Below, in pieces: positions 27,300-35,727 of a stretch of DNA of 64,000 nucleotides; position 1 is the stretch's first letter, and each line of letters opens with the position of its first letter. A model generated the notes under the pieces. It saw only the letters and a program-made list of their open reading frames with translations, was not told the origin of the DNA and did not search any database. This DNA is from Algoriphagus ornithinivorans (lineage in GTDB: Bacteria > Bacteroidota > Bacteroidia > Cytophagales > Cyclobacteriaceae), in NCBI RefSeq assembly GCF_900115305.1, contig NZ_FOVW01000007.1, positions 248,001-312,000 on the forward strand, read 5' to 3'. A program made the position numbers and the translations under genes.

Positions 27300-29183
27300 T
27301 TAATACGCTCTGACAGTCTTTCCTTCCTTGAAATTAACAAAAGCTCTGTTCACCACTCTTGTTCCTCCTGTAGTAGGATAATCTCCGGTGAAGTACCAGT
27401 CACCTATATGATTTGGAGTGCACTTGTGAAGGTTTTCTACTGTTTGGTAAATCACCTTAACCTCCGCCTTGATTTCTGGTGTTGTGACGATCTCAGCGAT
27501 TTTATCAGATACTTCCTGATCTGCGAATGATTCATAGATGCGCTTCACAAAATTCTCTGGCCCAAGAGGGTTGGCGATGCAAGCCTCATATGTCTCATCC
27601 AGGATATTCTCCAATTTTCTCTCTTTCAGCAATGCTAAGGCAGCTCTGAAGGCGATAAATTCCTTCATTCTTGACATATCAATTCCATAACAATCCGGGA
27701 ATCTGATCTGAGGAGCGGAGGAAACAATGATAATACGCTTAGGACTTAATTTATCGAGGGTGGTCAGAATACTTTTTTCCAAAGTAGTACCTCTTACTAT
27801 ACTATCATCAATCACAACCAAGGTATCAACTCCAGGTTTGATCACTTCATAAGTAGTATCATATACTGAGGAGACCATTACGTCCCTATCGTCATCATTG
27901 GTAATGAAGGTTCTAAGCTTGACATCTTTGGAAACCAGTTTCTCAACCCTCGGACGGAAGTTCAATAATTCTTCCAGGTCACCCATATGAGGCTTCCCTT
28001 CCAAAAAGACCTCTTTTCTTTTTGCGACCAAATAATCCTCTAAGCCTTCTATCATCCCCAAAAAGGCAGTTTCTGCGGTATTGGGAATGTAAGAGAAAAC
28101 GGTGTTTTTTAGGTCAAAATCAATTGCCTTCAAAATCTGAGGAATCAAAGCTTTTCCCAAGCTCTTTCTTTCCTGATAGATATCCGGATCAGTTCCTCTT
28201 GAAAAATAAATCCGCTCAAAGGAACAGGATTTTTTCTCTCTGGCAGGCATCACCTCCGATTCCGCGTAAGACCCGTCTTTATTAATTACCAAGGCATGAC
28301 CTGGTTGAATTTCTTTGATCGCTTTGAAATCAATGTCAAATGCCGATTTGATTGCAGGCTTTTCTGATGCTACCACGATCACTTCATCATCTGCATAATA
28401 ATAAGCAGGTCGAATTCCTGAAGGATCTCGTACAACGAAGGATGAACCGTTTCCAATTAAGCCGGCCATTGCGTATCCTCCATCGAAATCCCTGCAGGAA
28501 CGTCGAAGAATTCTTGCAACATCCAATTCATTTTCAATCACATGTGTGATTTGCTCATTGGAGTATTGATGCTTGTATTTGTCGAAAATTCTTTGATTTT
28601 CCTCATCCAAAAAGTGACCGATTTTCTCCATGACCGTAACTGTGTCAGTCTTTTCTTTCGGGTGCTGTCCCAGCTGAACCAATTTCCCGAAAAGCTCCTC
28701 CACATTTGTCATGTTGAAGTTACCGGCCATTACCAAGTTCCGGCTTCTCCAGTTATTTTGCTTCAAAAATGGGTGGCAAGTTTCAATTGAATTTTCGCCG
28801 TGTGTTCCGTATCGAAGATGGCCTAACCAAACTTCCCCGGTAAAGGCAATATTTTCTTTCAGCCATTCTGCATCACTAAGTGCATCATGACCCCCTATCT
28901 TTTTGGCCTTTTTATACTTCTTGTTGATTTTGTCAAAAATAAAATTGACAGCTGAGGGCTCCACAGACCTATATCTGGAAATGTATCGAGTACCTGGTTG
29001 CGTGTCAATTTTAACATTGGCTACTCCGGCACCGTCTTGTCCTCTGTTGATCTGTTTTTGCATCAGCACATACATCCTGTTGGATGCGTAGGCTGCAGTC
29101 CCATATTTATCGATGTAATATTGGGGAGACTTGCGGAGCCTGATCATTGCTATGCCGCACTCGTGTTTGATAGCGTCGCTCAT
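27300..29183 (-). CDS. Long amidophosphoribosyltransferase (PurF-type)
   Basis: 627 residues. A class II glutamine amidotransferase domain opens with HECGIAMIR, where Cys9 would be the N-terminal nucleophile after a short propeptide. The phosphoribosyltransferase half carries the PRPP-binding loop VVIDDSIVRGTT and the IRFPDCYGIDM segment of PurF. It would form phosphoribosylamine from PRPP and glutamine, the first purine step. At about 627 residues it is longer than classical PurF (about 470-510), owing to insertions in the glutaminase half (about residues 20-110 and 170-230) and a C-terminal extension. Bacteroidota often carry this long form beside a standard PurF, so it may be a paralogue. 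Confidence 0.9.
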   Translation of the reverse strand: MSDAIKHECGIAMIRLRKSPQYYIDKYGTAAYASNRMYVLMQKQINRGQDGAGVANVKIDTQPGTRYISRYRSVEPSAVNFIFDKINKKYKKAKKIGGHDALSDAEWLKENIAFTGEVWLGHLRYGTHGENSIETCHPFLKQNNWRSRNLVMAGNFNMTNVEELFGKLVQLGQHPKEKTDTVTVMEKIGHFLDEENQRIFDKYKHQYSNEQITHVIENELDVARILRRSCRDFDGGYAMAGLIGNGSSFVVRDPSGIRPAYYYADDEVIVVASEKPAIKSAFDIDFKAIKEIQPGHALVINKDGSYAESEVMPAREKKSCSFERIYFSRGTDPDIYQERKSLGKALIPQILKAIDFDLKNTVFSYIPNTAETAFLGMIEGLEDYLVAKRKEVFLEGKPHMGDLEELLNFRPRVEKLVSKDVKLRTFITNDDDRDVMVSSVYDTTYEVIKPGVDTLVVIDDSIVRGTTLEKSILTTLDKLSPKRIIIVSSAPQIRFPDCYGIDMSRMKEFIAFRAALALLKERKLENILDETYEACIANPLGPENFVKRIYESFADQEVSDKIAEIVTTPEIKAEVKVIYQTVENLHKCTPNHIGDWYFTGDYPTTGGTRVVNRAFVNFKEGKTVRAY

Positions 29184-29212
29184 TACCTGGGCTTGAGTTT
29201 ATTTTGACAATT

Positions 29213-29220
29213 CAAAGTTA
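29213..29220 (-). promoter_or_regulatory. -7 box for the PurF-type gene
   Basis: TAACTTTG on the minus strand (29220-29213), 30 bp before the ATG at 29183. No -33 TTTG at the right distance. Confidence 0.5.
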
Positions 29221-29413
29221 CAGGTTTTTAGAAGATAATTTGGATTAAAAAAGTTCGGTTTTGATAAAACAGGTTTTTCTTTTTGACTTGTAACAAATAC
29301 TTACTTTTTCGTAAGTGTTTTTAAGAGGTTTTTAGGTCATTTTGCCCTTGAACTCCCCAGGAAATATTGTGGAATCTAAACCGAAAACAGCCTTAAGACT
29401 ATTTTTTGGCACA

Positions 29414-29429
29414 TGGCATAGGAATCGCA
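29414..29429 (+). promoter_or_regulatory. Sigma-54-like -24/-12 element
   Basis: TGGCAT-N5-TCGCA compares with the sigma-54 consensus TGGCAC-N5-TTGCW, with one mismatch in each half and exact GG/GC spacing. It lies 164 bp before the PepSY-like gene, which is followed by an NtrC-type regulator with an intact sigma-54 contact loop. A chance match is possible. Confidence 0.4.
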
Positions 29430-29592
29430 CTAACACAATCAAGCTGATATAGATTCAGCCATCGGATCCGGAAACCGATTTTATAATTATTCAAACCAAC
29501 ACATGAGATCTATCTCGAGGTAATAATCATCTCTGATCAGGATTTTTATTCTCCAATTGAGATATCCCATAACCACTTAAACTATCACAATT

Positions 29593-29907
29593 ATGAAAAA
29601 GTCAATTTTAATCGCCGCAGTTTTAATGTCTGGAGTAGCAATGGCGGCACCAGTTGCAAACACTAACTTCAGTCCAATAGCTACCGAAATTCAGGAAGCT
29701 AAAGTAAAAATCGAACCAGATGCTCTGCCAGAGCCTGTAAAAACAGCAATAGCAAATGATGCTTCTGTCAGCAGCCTGACCATTTCCGAGGCTTGGCAAT
29801 GGGCAACTCCAGAAGGAACTTACCAATTCAAAGTTGTCTTCGATAATGGAACTGAAGACAAACTTTCTAAGAAATATGACCAAGAAGGGAATGAAATAAA
29901 AGAATAA
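29593..29907 (+). CDS. Small secreted PepSY-like (BLIP-fold) protein
   Basis: 104 residues with a signal peptide of about 18 residues ending AMA. The mature part follows the PepSY-like pattern: LPEPVKTAIANDA, then alternating beta strands ISEAWQWATPEGTYQFKVVFDNGTEDKLSKKYDQEGNEIKE, ending in the common 'DxxGN' turn. Proteins of this type in Bacteroidota are small periplasmic proteins, some of them stress-induced. It is read from its own terminator-bounded unit upstream of a sigma-54 activator gene. Role unknown. Confidence 0.78.
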   Translation: MKKSILIAAVLMSGVAMAAPVANTNFSPIATEIQEAKVKIEPDALPEPVKTAIANDASVSSLTISEAWQWATPEGTYQFKVVFDNGTEDKLSKKYDQEGNEIKE

Positions 29908-29928
29908 GTTGCTTTCCCCGATTAATTT

Positions 29929-29961
29929 AAAAGCATCAGATATTTATCTGGTGCTTTTTTT
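29929..29961 (+). terminator. Intrinsic terminator of the PepSY-like gene
   Basis: AAAGCATCAGATA/TCTGGTGCTTTT with a TTTA loop and one T-G wobble, then a run of T. Confidence 0.85.
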
Positions 29962-30075
29962 GTTTTAGCTATGCCAAATAGTTGGACTACAAAAAACCTT
30001 TTCTGTATAAAACTATTTTCGGATTCTTGCCTCTTTTGCAAAATCCATTTGATCATCGAAAACGTAATACAAAAG

Positions 30076-31488
30076 ATGAAGAAGATACTATTGGTAGAAG
30101 ACGATTTGACTTACTCCAGAATCGTCAAGACATTTTTGGAAAAAAACGGATTTGCTGTAGAAGCATCCACCAAAGTAAAGGAAGCTCAGAATATCCTAAA
30201 CTCAGGAAAATTTGATCTGATTATAGCAGATTTTAGGCTTCCTGATGGAACCGGAATGGAACTGCTCCAATGGTCCAAAAAGGAATTTCCTCAGACACAA
30301 GTAATTCTGATCACACATTATTCTGACATCAGGATCGCGATCAAAGCTATGAAACTGGGGGCATTTGAATACATCACCAAGCCAATTAATCCAGATGAAC
30401 TTCTAGCTACTGTCAATGAATCCTTGTCCAGTAAGTCCAAAGTACCAGAAGCTATTGGTGATGAAGCTTCCCCTTCCAAGCCAAATCAAAAATCTGGAAG
30501 TTCACCCTCTACCAATTTTTATGTCGCTGGAACATCGCAAGAATCTGAGAAACTGGAAAAGCATATCCAATTAGTCGCTCCAACAGATTTGAGCGTATTG
30601 ATTTTGGGGGAAACAGGGACTGGTAAGGAATTTATATCTCGAAGAATCCATGAACAATCCGAAAGAAGAAACGGACCTTTCATAGCAATTGATTGTGGTG
30701 CTCTTCCCAAAGATTTGGCAGGAAGCGAGCTTTTCGGCCATGTAAAGGGGGCATTTACCGGTGCATTAGATAATAAAACAGGGCATTTCGAAGCTGCTCA
30801 TGGAGGAACCATTTTCCTGGACGAAGTGGGTAATTTAAGCTATGAGGTTCAGATTCAATTGTTAAGAGCTATCCAAGAAAGAACCATCCGAAAAATCGGT
30901 GGCAATAAGGAAATCAATATCAATGTCAGAATCATTGCAGCCACTAATGAGAACTTATTATTACAAGCCGGAGAAGGTCAATTCCGGGAGGATTTATACC
31001 ATAGACTCAATGAGTTTACCCTTCATGCTATTCCTCTGAGAAGAAGAAAAGAAGACTTGGAGATCTTTGCTGAGCATTTTCTGGAAGAAAGCAATCAGCG
31101 CATGAATAAATCTGTCAAAGGATTTACTTCTGAAGTTTGGGAAATCTTCTTGGGCTATGACTGGCCTGGAAACCTGAGAGAATTTAAAAATATTATCCAA
31201 AGGGCTGTCTTATTAACTACTGGACCTTTGGTGGAAAAAGAGGCATTGCCTGCCGATTTGAATAATCCTGAATTTGCCTTCAGTTCCAATAGACCAAGTA
31301 ATACTATGAATCAGGCTCAGGATTTACCTTCTCCAAGAGATTACAAAAGCCAGTGGATTGAGCAAGAAAAAGAATTGATCCAGCAAGTGCTGCAGGACAC
31401 GAAGTATAATAAATCAAAGACTGCCCGAATTCTCAAAATGGATAGAAAAACCCTTTATAGCAAAATGGAAAAATACGGACTGAATTAA
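30076..31488 (+). CDS. NtrC-family sigma-54-dependent response regulator
   Basis: The start at 30076 gives MKKILLVEDDL, a standard receiver opening; the 35 upstream codons are not receiver-like. The 470-residue order is receiver (1-120, phospho-Asp52 in ADFRLPDG), linker, AAA+ ATPase (about 145-385) with Walker A GETGTGKE (178-185) and an intact GAFTGA loop (225-230), then a Fis-type helix-turn-helix (about 425-470). It therefore can activate sigma-54 promoters. Its stop overlaps by 4 bp the stop of the opposing hybrid kinase gene, a likely partner. Confidence 0.95.
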   Translation: MKKILLVEDDLTYSRIVKTFLEKNGFAVEASTKVKEAQNILNSGKFDLIIADFRLPDGTGMELLQWSKKEFPQTQVILITHYSDIRIAIKAMKLGAFEYITKPINPDELLATVNESLSSKSKVPEAIGDEASPSKPNQKSGSSPSTNFYVAGTSQESEKLEKHIQLVAPTDLSVLILGETGTGKEFISRRIHEQSERRNGPFIAIDCGALPKDLAGSELFGHVKGAFTGALDNKTGHFEAAHGGTIFLDEVGNLSYEVQIQLLRAIQERTIRKIGGNKEININVRIIAATNENLLLQAGEGQFREDLYHRLNEFTLHAIPLRRRKEDLEIFAEHFLEESNQRMNKSVKGFTSEVWEIFLGYDWPGNLREFKNIIQRAVLLTTGPLVEKEALPADLNNPEFAFSSNRPSNTMNQAQDLPSPRDYKSQWIEQEKELIQQVLQDTKYNKSKTARILKMDRKTLYSKMEKYGLN

Positions 31489-34022
31489 GAAGTAACGGGA
31501 GCTTTGGATTCGATCACTTTGGAAAGTTCTTCTAAAAGCTCCCGAATTTTCTCTTCCAGTTCTACCAACTGACTATTTATACCCTGCTGATTTCCAAGCT
31601 TCAATTTATTTTCAATTTTTCTAGCCAGGTCCCCTGACTCAGATTTTATTTGGCCCAATCTGCTTCCCAGTTGATGGCAAATTTCCAAAATCACCTCATA
31701 GCGCTCATTGAGTCTAGCTTTTTGAAGTTGTTCCAAGTTTTTCCTGGATTCCTGAATTAGGTCTTTTAAAATATCTTTCAGCAAAGCATCATCCCCCATA
31801 CAAAATTTATTGAGGTCCCTTAAATCAAAGAGGGAGGTTTCGACTGGCTTTTCTTGCTGATCCTCATTTTTGATCTCGTGGACAGCTTCAGGAAACAGTC
31901 TTCCTAAAACCAAAACCAAAGCTTTTTCCTGAAATGGCTTGAACAAAATATCACTAAAACCACGCTTAAACATCTTTTCTTTCTCTTCCACAAAGACATT
32001 GGCCGTCATTGCCAGAACGGGCTGACCCTTATAGCTAGCGTGATTTTTTAGCATATCAATCACATCAAATCCTGAAAACTCAGGCATCTGAATATCCAAA
32101 ATAGCCAAATCGAAATCTAAACCTTCAAAACTATCACGGAATGAAGCCCCCCCTTCATAGAGGACAGTTGTAGCTCCAAAATAGCTGAGAATCTGTGATA
32201 AATATTGAATACCCACAGGGTCATCGTCCACCAGCAACACTTTCTTGCCCGTCAAATCCAACCCAAACTTCTGATCATAAATAGGCCTATTCTGAGGAGC
32301 CTCAACTGCTTTCATGGGAAGAATTACCTTCATACAAGTTCCTTTATTCTCCTCGCTCTGAGCCTCTATACTTCCCCCCATCAAAGTGGTCAGTCTATGT
32401 ACAATTGCCAATCCTAATCCAGTACCTCCATATTTTCTGGAAATGGAGGTGTCAGCTTGATCAAATTCTCTAAATACCTTGGAGAGTACTTCCTCGCTCA
32501 TTCCTATGCCGCTGTCCTCGACCTCCACAGTTAGGGTATCTTCTCCCCACTGTACCCGAACTTCAATCCAGCCATTGGAAGTGAACTTAAATGCATTACT
32601 CAATAAATTATTGGCAATCTGCTTCAACCTCAATTGGTCCCCCAGCAACCATTGATTGGATGGCAATTGAATACTCCATCTGAAATCCAGATTTTTCTCT
32701 TGGGCTTTCAGGTCAAAAAAGTCCTGAAGGGAAGAAAAAAGTGATTCAGGATCAAAAGCTTCTTTTTCTAATTTTAACTTTCCTGCTTCCAGTTTAGAAA
32801 AATCCAGAACCTCATCTACAATTTCCATCAAGGTCTCGGAAGCAAAGCCAATCATTTTCAATTGTGATTTTTGCCTCTCATCCAATTGACTCTTCTCCAA
32901 AACAGATCTATATCCCTGAATTACATGAAGCGGATTACGGATTTCATGACTCATATTGGCCAAAAACTCCTGTTTAGATCTCGCAAGTTGTTCGGATTTT
33001 TGCCTGGACGCTTCTAGGTTTTCTTGATATTGACGGTTGATTTTTATCTCTTTCAAAATAGAGTAAACCATAAAGCCACTGCCAATTACGGCCAGAACCA
33101 CGATCACTATTAAGAAAAATGTCACATCGTAGGCTAAACTGTAGGCTTCACTGTTTTTTTCCTCAGACTCTTCTAAAATTCTTTTTTGCAAAACTCCCAA
33201 CAGTCCCTGAATAGTGGAAATCACTTCACTTTGCTTGATAGAAAGATCCGTTTCCATCTGTGCCAAGTTCTGTCTTTGCCTACTTTCTTCCCGGTAAATC
33301 TGATTGATCACCGCTCGGATGTTGTATAAAATACTATCCAAAGTGCTGGAACCTGGAGCAGCACTTCCCTTCGAATTCTGATTAATGAACCCTAGTAGTT
33401 TATCAATTTCCGGCGACTTGGCTATCTGTGGAGAGGTAGGGTTTATCTTACCCACGCTATTTTTTCCTGCACTGATAGGCGCCACTGAGGAGGTCTGCCT
33501 CAACTCATTGATAATGGCATCTCTGGGGTTTAATTGTTGGAGAGGTTGATTTTCCAGAATCTCCGCTCTTCTCCTAATCCCGATCTCTACTTTTTTGAGT
33601 GCCTCTCTTGAAAAATTCCTGTTGGCTAGATTACTTTTTACTTCGTAAAGGTTTTCATACCCTTGAATCAATGAAACTAAATTGGCCCGGATCAATCGAA
33701 CCTCTGTTAGTTCAGAGGTATCAGCTGCCAATGATTCCAAAATATCCAGTTTGGATTCCAGAAAATTCAGGGTGGAGTCTTTGATTCTAAAATCTCCTTC
33801 AGGGCCTAACCGCTCAATTTGAGTAATTTGGATAATTTCTGCCTGAAGTTCGTTGAGGGTATTGAGCTTTTGGTTGGGTTCGGAGAGTTGCCCCATTGTC
33901 TCCAAAAGTCGATTCAGGGTATAATAAGTCAACCCTGCTACTCCAATCAGAAAAATAGCAGCTAAAAAGAAGCCGATAATTACTTTTCCGGCTGTTATAA
34001 CATTGGGCGTTTTTTTAGTCAT
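31485..34022 (-). CDS. Membrane hybrid histidine kinase with REC and Hpt-like domain
   Basis: An 845-residue protein. TM1 is at about 13-35, a periplasmic helical sensor (CHASE3-like, four-helix type) at about 36-300, and TM2 at about 301-323. Then come a coiled coil, HisKA with His359 in MSHEIRNPL, the HATPase domain (NNLLSNAFKF N box, DSGIGM, GGTGLGLAI), a receiver with Asp643 (LDIQMPEFSG), and a C-terminal Hpt-like helical domain with His783 in CHQLGSR. This gives a full phosphorelay in one chain. The opposing NtrC regulator at 30076 is the obvious output. The ligand is unknown. A DsrE gene lies 37 bp upstream. Confidence 0.93.
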   Translation of the reverse strand: MTKKTPNVITAGKVIIGFFLAAIFLIGVAGLTYYTLNRLLETMGQLSEPNQKLNTLNELQAEIIQITQIERLGPEGDFRIKDSTLNFLESKLDILESLAADTSELTEVRLIRANLVSLIQGYENLYEVKSNLANRNFSREALKKVEIGIRRRAEILENQPLQQLNPRDAIINELRQTSSVAPISAGKNSVGKINPTSPQIAKSPEIDKLLGFINQNSKGSAAPGSSTLDSILYNIRAVINQIYREESRQRQNLAQMETDLSIKQSEVISTIQGLLGVLQKRILEESEEKNSEAYSLAYDVTFFLIVIVVLAVIGSGFMVYSILKEIKINRQYQENLEASRQKSEQLARSKQEFLANMSHEIRNPLHVIQGYRSVLEKSQLDERQKSQLKMIGFASETLMEIVDEVLDFSKLEAGKLKLEKEAFDPESLFSSLQDFFDLKAQEKNLDFRWSIQLPSNQWLLGDQLRLKQIANNLLSNAFKFTSNGWIEVRVQWGEDTLTVEVEDSGIGMSEEVLSKVFREFDQADTSISRKYGGTGLGLAIVHRLTTLMGGSIEAQSEENKGTCMKVILPMKAVEAPQNRPIYDQKFGLDLTGKKVLLVDDDPVGIQYLSQILSYFGATTVLYEGGASFRDSFEGLDFDLAILDIQMPEFSGFDVIDMLKNHASYKGQPVLAMTANVFVEEKEKMFKRGFSDILFKPFQEKALVLVLGRLFPEAVHEIKNEDQQEKPVETSLFDLRDLNKFCMGDDALLKDILKDLIQESRKNLEQLQKARLNERYEVILEICHQLGSRLGQIKSESGDLARKIENKLKLGNQQGINSQLVELEEKIRELLEELSKVIESKAPVTS

Positions 34023-34059
34023 AGCTCGCCCTTAAAGACCAAGAATTATTCCAGACTGT

Positions 34060-34602
34060 TTAAAACTTCAGCAAAATATATCCCTGAGGCACATAGGTAG
34101 TGATGGTCGTTAAAGCAGAATGGGCAATCTGCACTCCTTGCCACAAATCTTCTTTCTTGATATTCCTAGCAATCATAGATTGTCCGCAAACATAAAACTC
34201 CGCTCCTGCTTCTTTCAAAGCCTCATAAACTGCCAAATTCGGATTAGTGAACTCATATCTCGCTTGATGCTTATCATCGTTCAATAAGGTAAAAATAGCT
34301 CCTCCGTGTACCACTACCTTGACATGGAGTCTATCCTTTGTTACTCCAGCCAAGCCATGCAAATTCATCATTCTGGCTATATTATCTACCCATCTGGATA
34401 TCTCTGCAGGATTATCAGCTCCTGAAGTCAAATCGACTAAGATCTTATATTCCAGGGATCCATCCGGCCTTTCTGTAGCTTCCGGTATCTCATAGATTCC
34501 TCCAAAACCTTTGACAATTGGAAACTGGGCAGTTTGAGCCAAGATTGTATTTAATCCTAAAAAAAGGAAAAGGAATGCGGTAGATAAGAGGTGCTTTTTC
34601 AT
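34060..34602 (-). CDS. Secreted DsrE-family protein
   Basis: 180 residues with a signal peptide (ending at about residue 23, ILAQ). The remainder has the DsrE/DsrF sulfurtransferase-like fold, with a single conserved Cys139 in AEFYVCGQSM and VVVHGGAIFTLL before it. Cytoplasmic relatives carry sulfane sulfur on this Cys; the exported Bacteroidota versions have no proven role. It lies directly upstream of the hybrid kinase gene on the same strand (37-bp gap), so a sensor-accessory role is possible but not shown. Confidence 0.82.
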   Translation of the reverse strand: MKKHLLSTAFLFLFLGLNTILAQTAQFPIVKGFGGIYEIPEATERPDGSLEYKILVDLTSGADNPAEISRWVDNIARMMNLHGLAGVTKDRLHVKVVVHGGAIFTLLNDDKHQARYEFTNPNLAVYEALKEAGAEFYVCGQSMIARNIKKEDLWQGVQIAHSALTTITTYVPQGYILLKF

Positions 34603-34628
34603 AATCGATCAATTGAGCCGAAATTAAC

Positions 34629-34636
34629 CAAAAATA
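34629..34636 (-). promoter_or_regulatory. -7 box for the DsrE gene
   Basis: TATTTTTG on the minus strand (34636-34629), 26 bp before the ATG. A weaker TAATTTCG lies at 34627-34620. Confidence 0.45.
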
Positions 34637-34656
34637 AAACTGATTAAGTGCCATTA

Positions 34657-34690
34657 ATCAAAAAAGCCTCTCCAAAATTGGAAAGGCTTT
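34657..34690 (-). terminator. Terminator of the folD/tRNA-Leu region
   Basis: On the minus strand AAAGCCTTTCCA pairs with TGGAGAGGCTTT (one wobble, 12 positions), followed by a T-run. It begins 2 bp after the tRNA 3' end. Confidence 0.85.
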
Positions 34691-34691
34691 G

Positions 34692-34774
34692 TGCGCACGA
34701 GAAGATTCGAACTTCCACACCCGTAGGGCACCACCCCCTCAAGATGGCGTGTCTACCAATTTCACCACGTGCGC
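34692..34774 (-). tRNA. tRNA-Leu (anticodon GAG)
   Basis: 83 nt, a class II tRNA with a long variable arm. The acceptor stem is GCGCACG/CGTGCGC, the D region is GGTGAAATTGGTAGACAC, the anticodon stem is CCATC/GGTGG around the loop TTGAGGG giving anticodon GAG (reads CUC/CUU), and the T arm contains GTTCGAATC. The 3' end is the discriminator A; CCA is not encoded. It lies 65 bp after the folD stop and just ahead of a terminator on the same strand. Confidence 0.95.
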
Positions 34775-34839
34775 GGTTAAGGTCTGCAAAAGTAGAAAGC
34801 CAGCCTATTCAAAGCAAATGCTTTCTAACCCAATTTCTT

Positions 34840-35724
34840 TTATCCGTAAACTTTTTTCTCTGCTGCCAAAAGGGTATTGTACAGCAAAGAAGCAATGGTC
34901 ATAGGCCCTACACCGCCCGGAACAGGAGTGATAGCGGAAGCTTTTTCGGCCACTTCATCAAATTTCACATCTCCAATCAATCTGAAGCCGGACTTTTTGC
35001 TGGCATCCTCAACTCTATGAATTCCCACATCGATTACCACAGCTCCAGGCTTTACCATGTCAGCAGTTACAAACTCCGGCTTACCCAATGCCACAATCAA
35101 AATATCAGCAGTTTGAGCTATTTCTTTTAGATTTTGAGTTCGGCTATGAGTCAAGGTAACTGTAGCATTTCCAGGATATCCATTTCTTGCCATCAAAATA
35201 CTCATCGGGCTTCCCACAATATGGCTTCTGCCAATAACCACACAATGCTTACCGGAGGTCTCAATATTATATCTTTTCAAAAGCTCCACAATTCCATAGG
35301 GAGTTGCCGCTACATAAGCCGGCCAATTCAAGGCCATTCTTCCTACATTGGAAGGAGTAAAGCCATCCACATCTTTATCCGGCTTGATCTTATCAGTAAC
35401 TTTTTCAACAGAAATATGCTTAGGCAAAGGAAGCTGTACGATCAATCCATCAATGTCGGGATTTGCATTGATATCTTCTACTTTGGCCAAAAGTTCCTCT
35501 TCAGAAATAGTTTCATCCAATCGCACCAAAGTGGATTCAAATCCAATCTCATGACAAGCCTTTACTTTGGCTCCCACATAGGTTTGGCTGGCTCCGTCAC
35601 TTCCTACCAGAATAGCTGCCAAGTGAGGAATTTTCCCTCCTTCAGTTTTGATCTCAGCCACACGTGCTGCGATTTCATTTTTGATGTCTTGGGAGGTCTT
35701 TTTTCCGTCGATAAGTATAGCCAT
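34840..35724 (-). CDS. folD: Bifunctional methylene-THF dehydrogenase/methenyl-THF cyclohydrolase
   Basis: 294 residues. FolD oxidises 5,10-methylene-THF with NADP+ and hydrolyses the product to 10-formyl-THF, the one-carbon donor for purines. Catalytic Tyr49 and Lys53 lie in [14 protein letters not shown], the folate-site DVDGFTPSN is present, the Rossmann segment is [12 protein letters not shown], and the C terminus has [10 protein letters not shown]. Its ATG lies 3 bp from the end of a 7-bp repeat array that belongs to the neighbouring four-helix-bundle cassette, so the cassette forms its entire leader. Confidence 0.97.
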   Translation of the reverse strand: MAILIDGKKTSQDIKNEIAARVAEIKTEGGKIPHLAAILVGSDGASQTYVGAKVKACHEIGFESTLVRLDETISEEELLAKVEDINANPDIDGLIVQLPLPKHISVEKVTDKIKPDKDVDGFTPSNVGRMALNWPAYVAATPYGIVELLKRYNIETSGKHCVVIGRSHIVGSPMSILMARNGYPGNATVTLTHSRTQNLKEIAQTADILIVALGKPEFVTADMVKPGAVVIDVGIHRVEDASKKSGFRLIGDVKFDEVAEKASAITPVPGGVGPMTIASLLYNTLLAAEKKVYG

Positions 35725-35727
35725 TTT

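Larger units (their letters stand above)
29184..29592. other. 409-bp divergent intergenic region
   Basis: No gene is seen. In order: the -7 box of the PurF-type gene (minus), a terminator-like hairpin ACTTAC-N6-GTAAGT followed by GTTTTT on the plus strand (29299-29322), and a sigma-54-like -24/-12 site (29414-29429), then 160 bp of leader ahead of the PepSY-like gene. Confidence 0.6.

Noticed and set aside
34648..35130. 160-codon open frame on the plus strand
   Set aside because: It crosses the tRNA-Leu gene, its terminator and the folD 3' end on the other strand, so it is a shadow.
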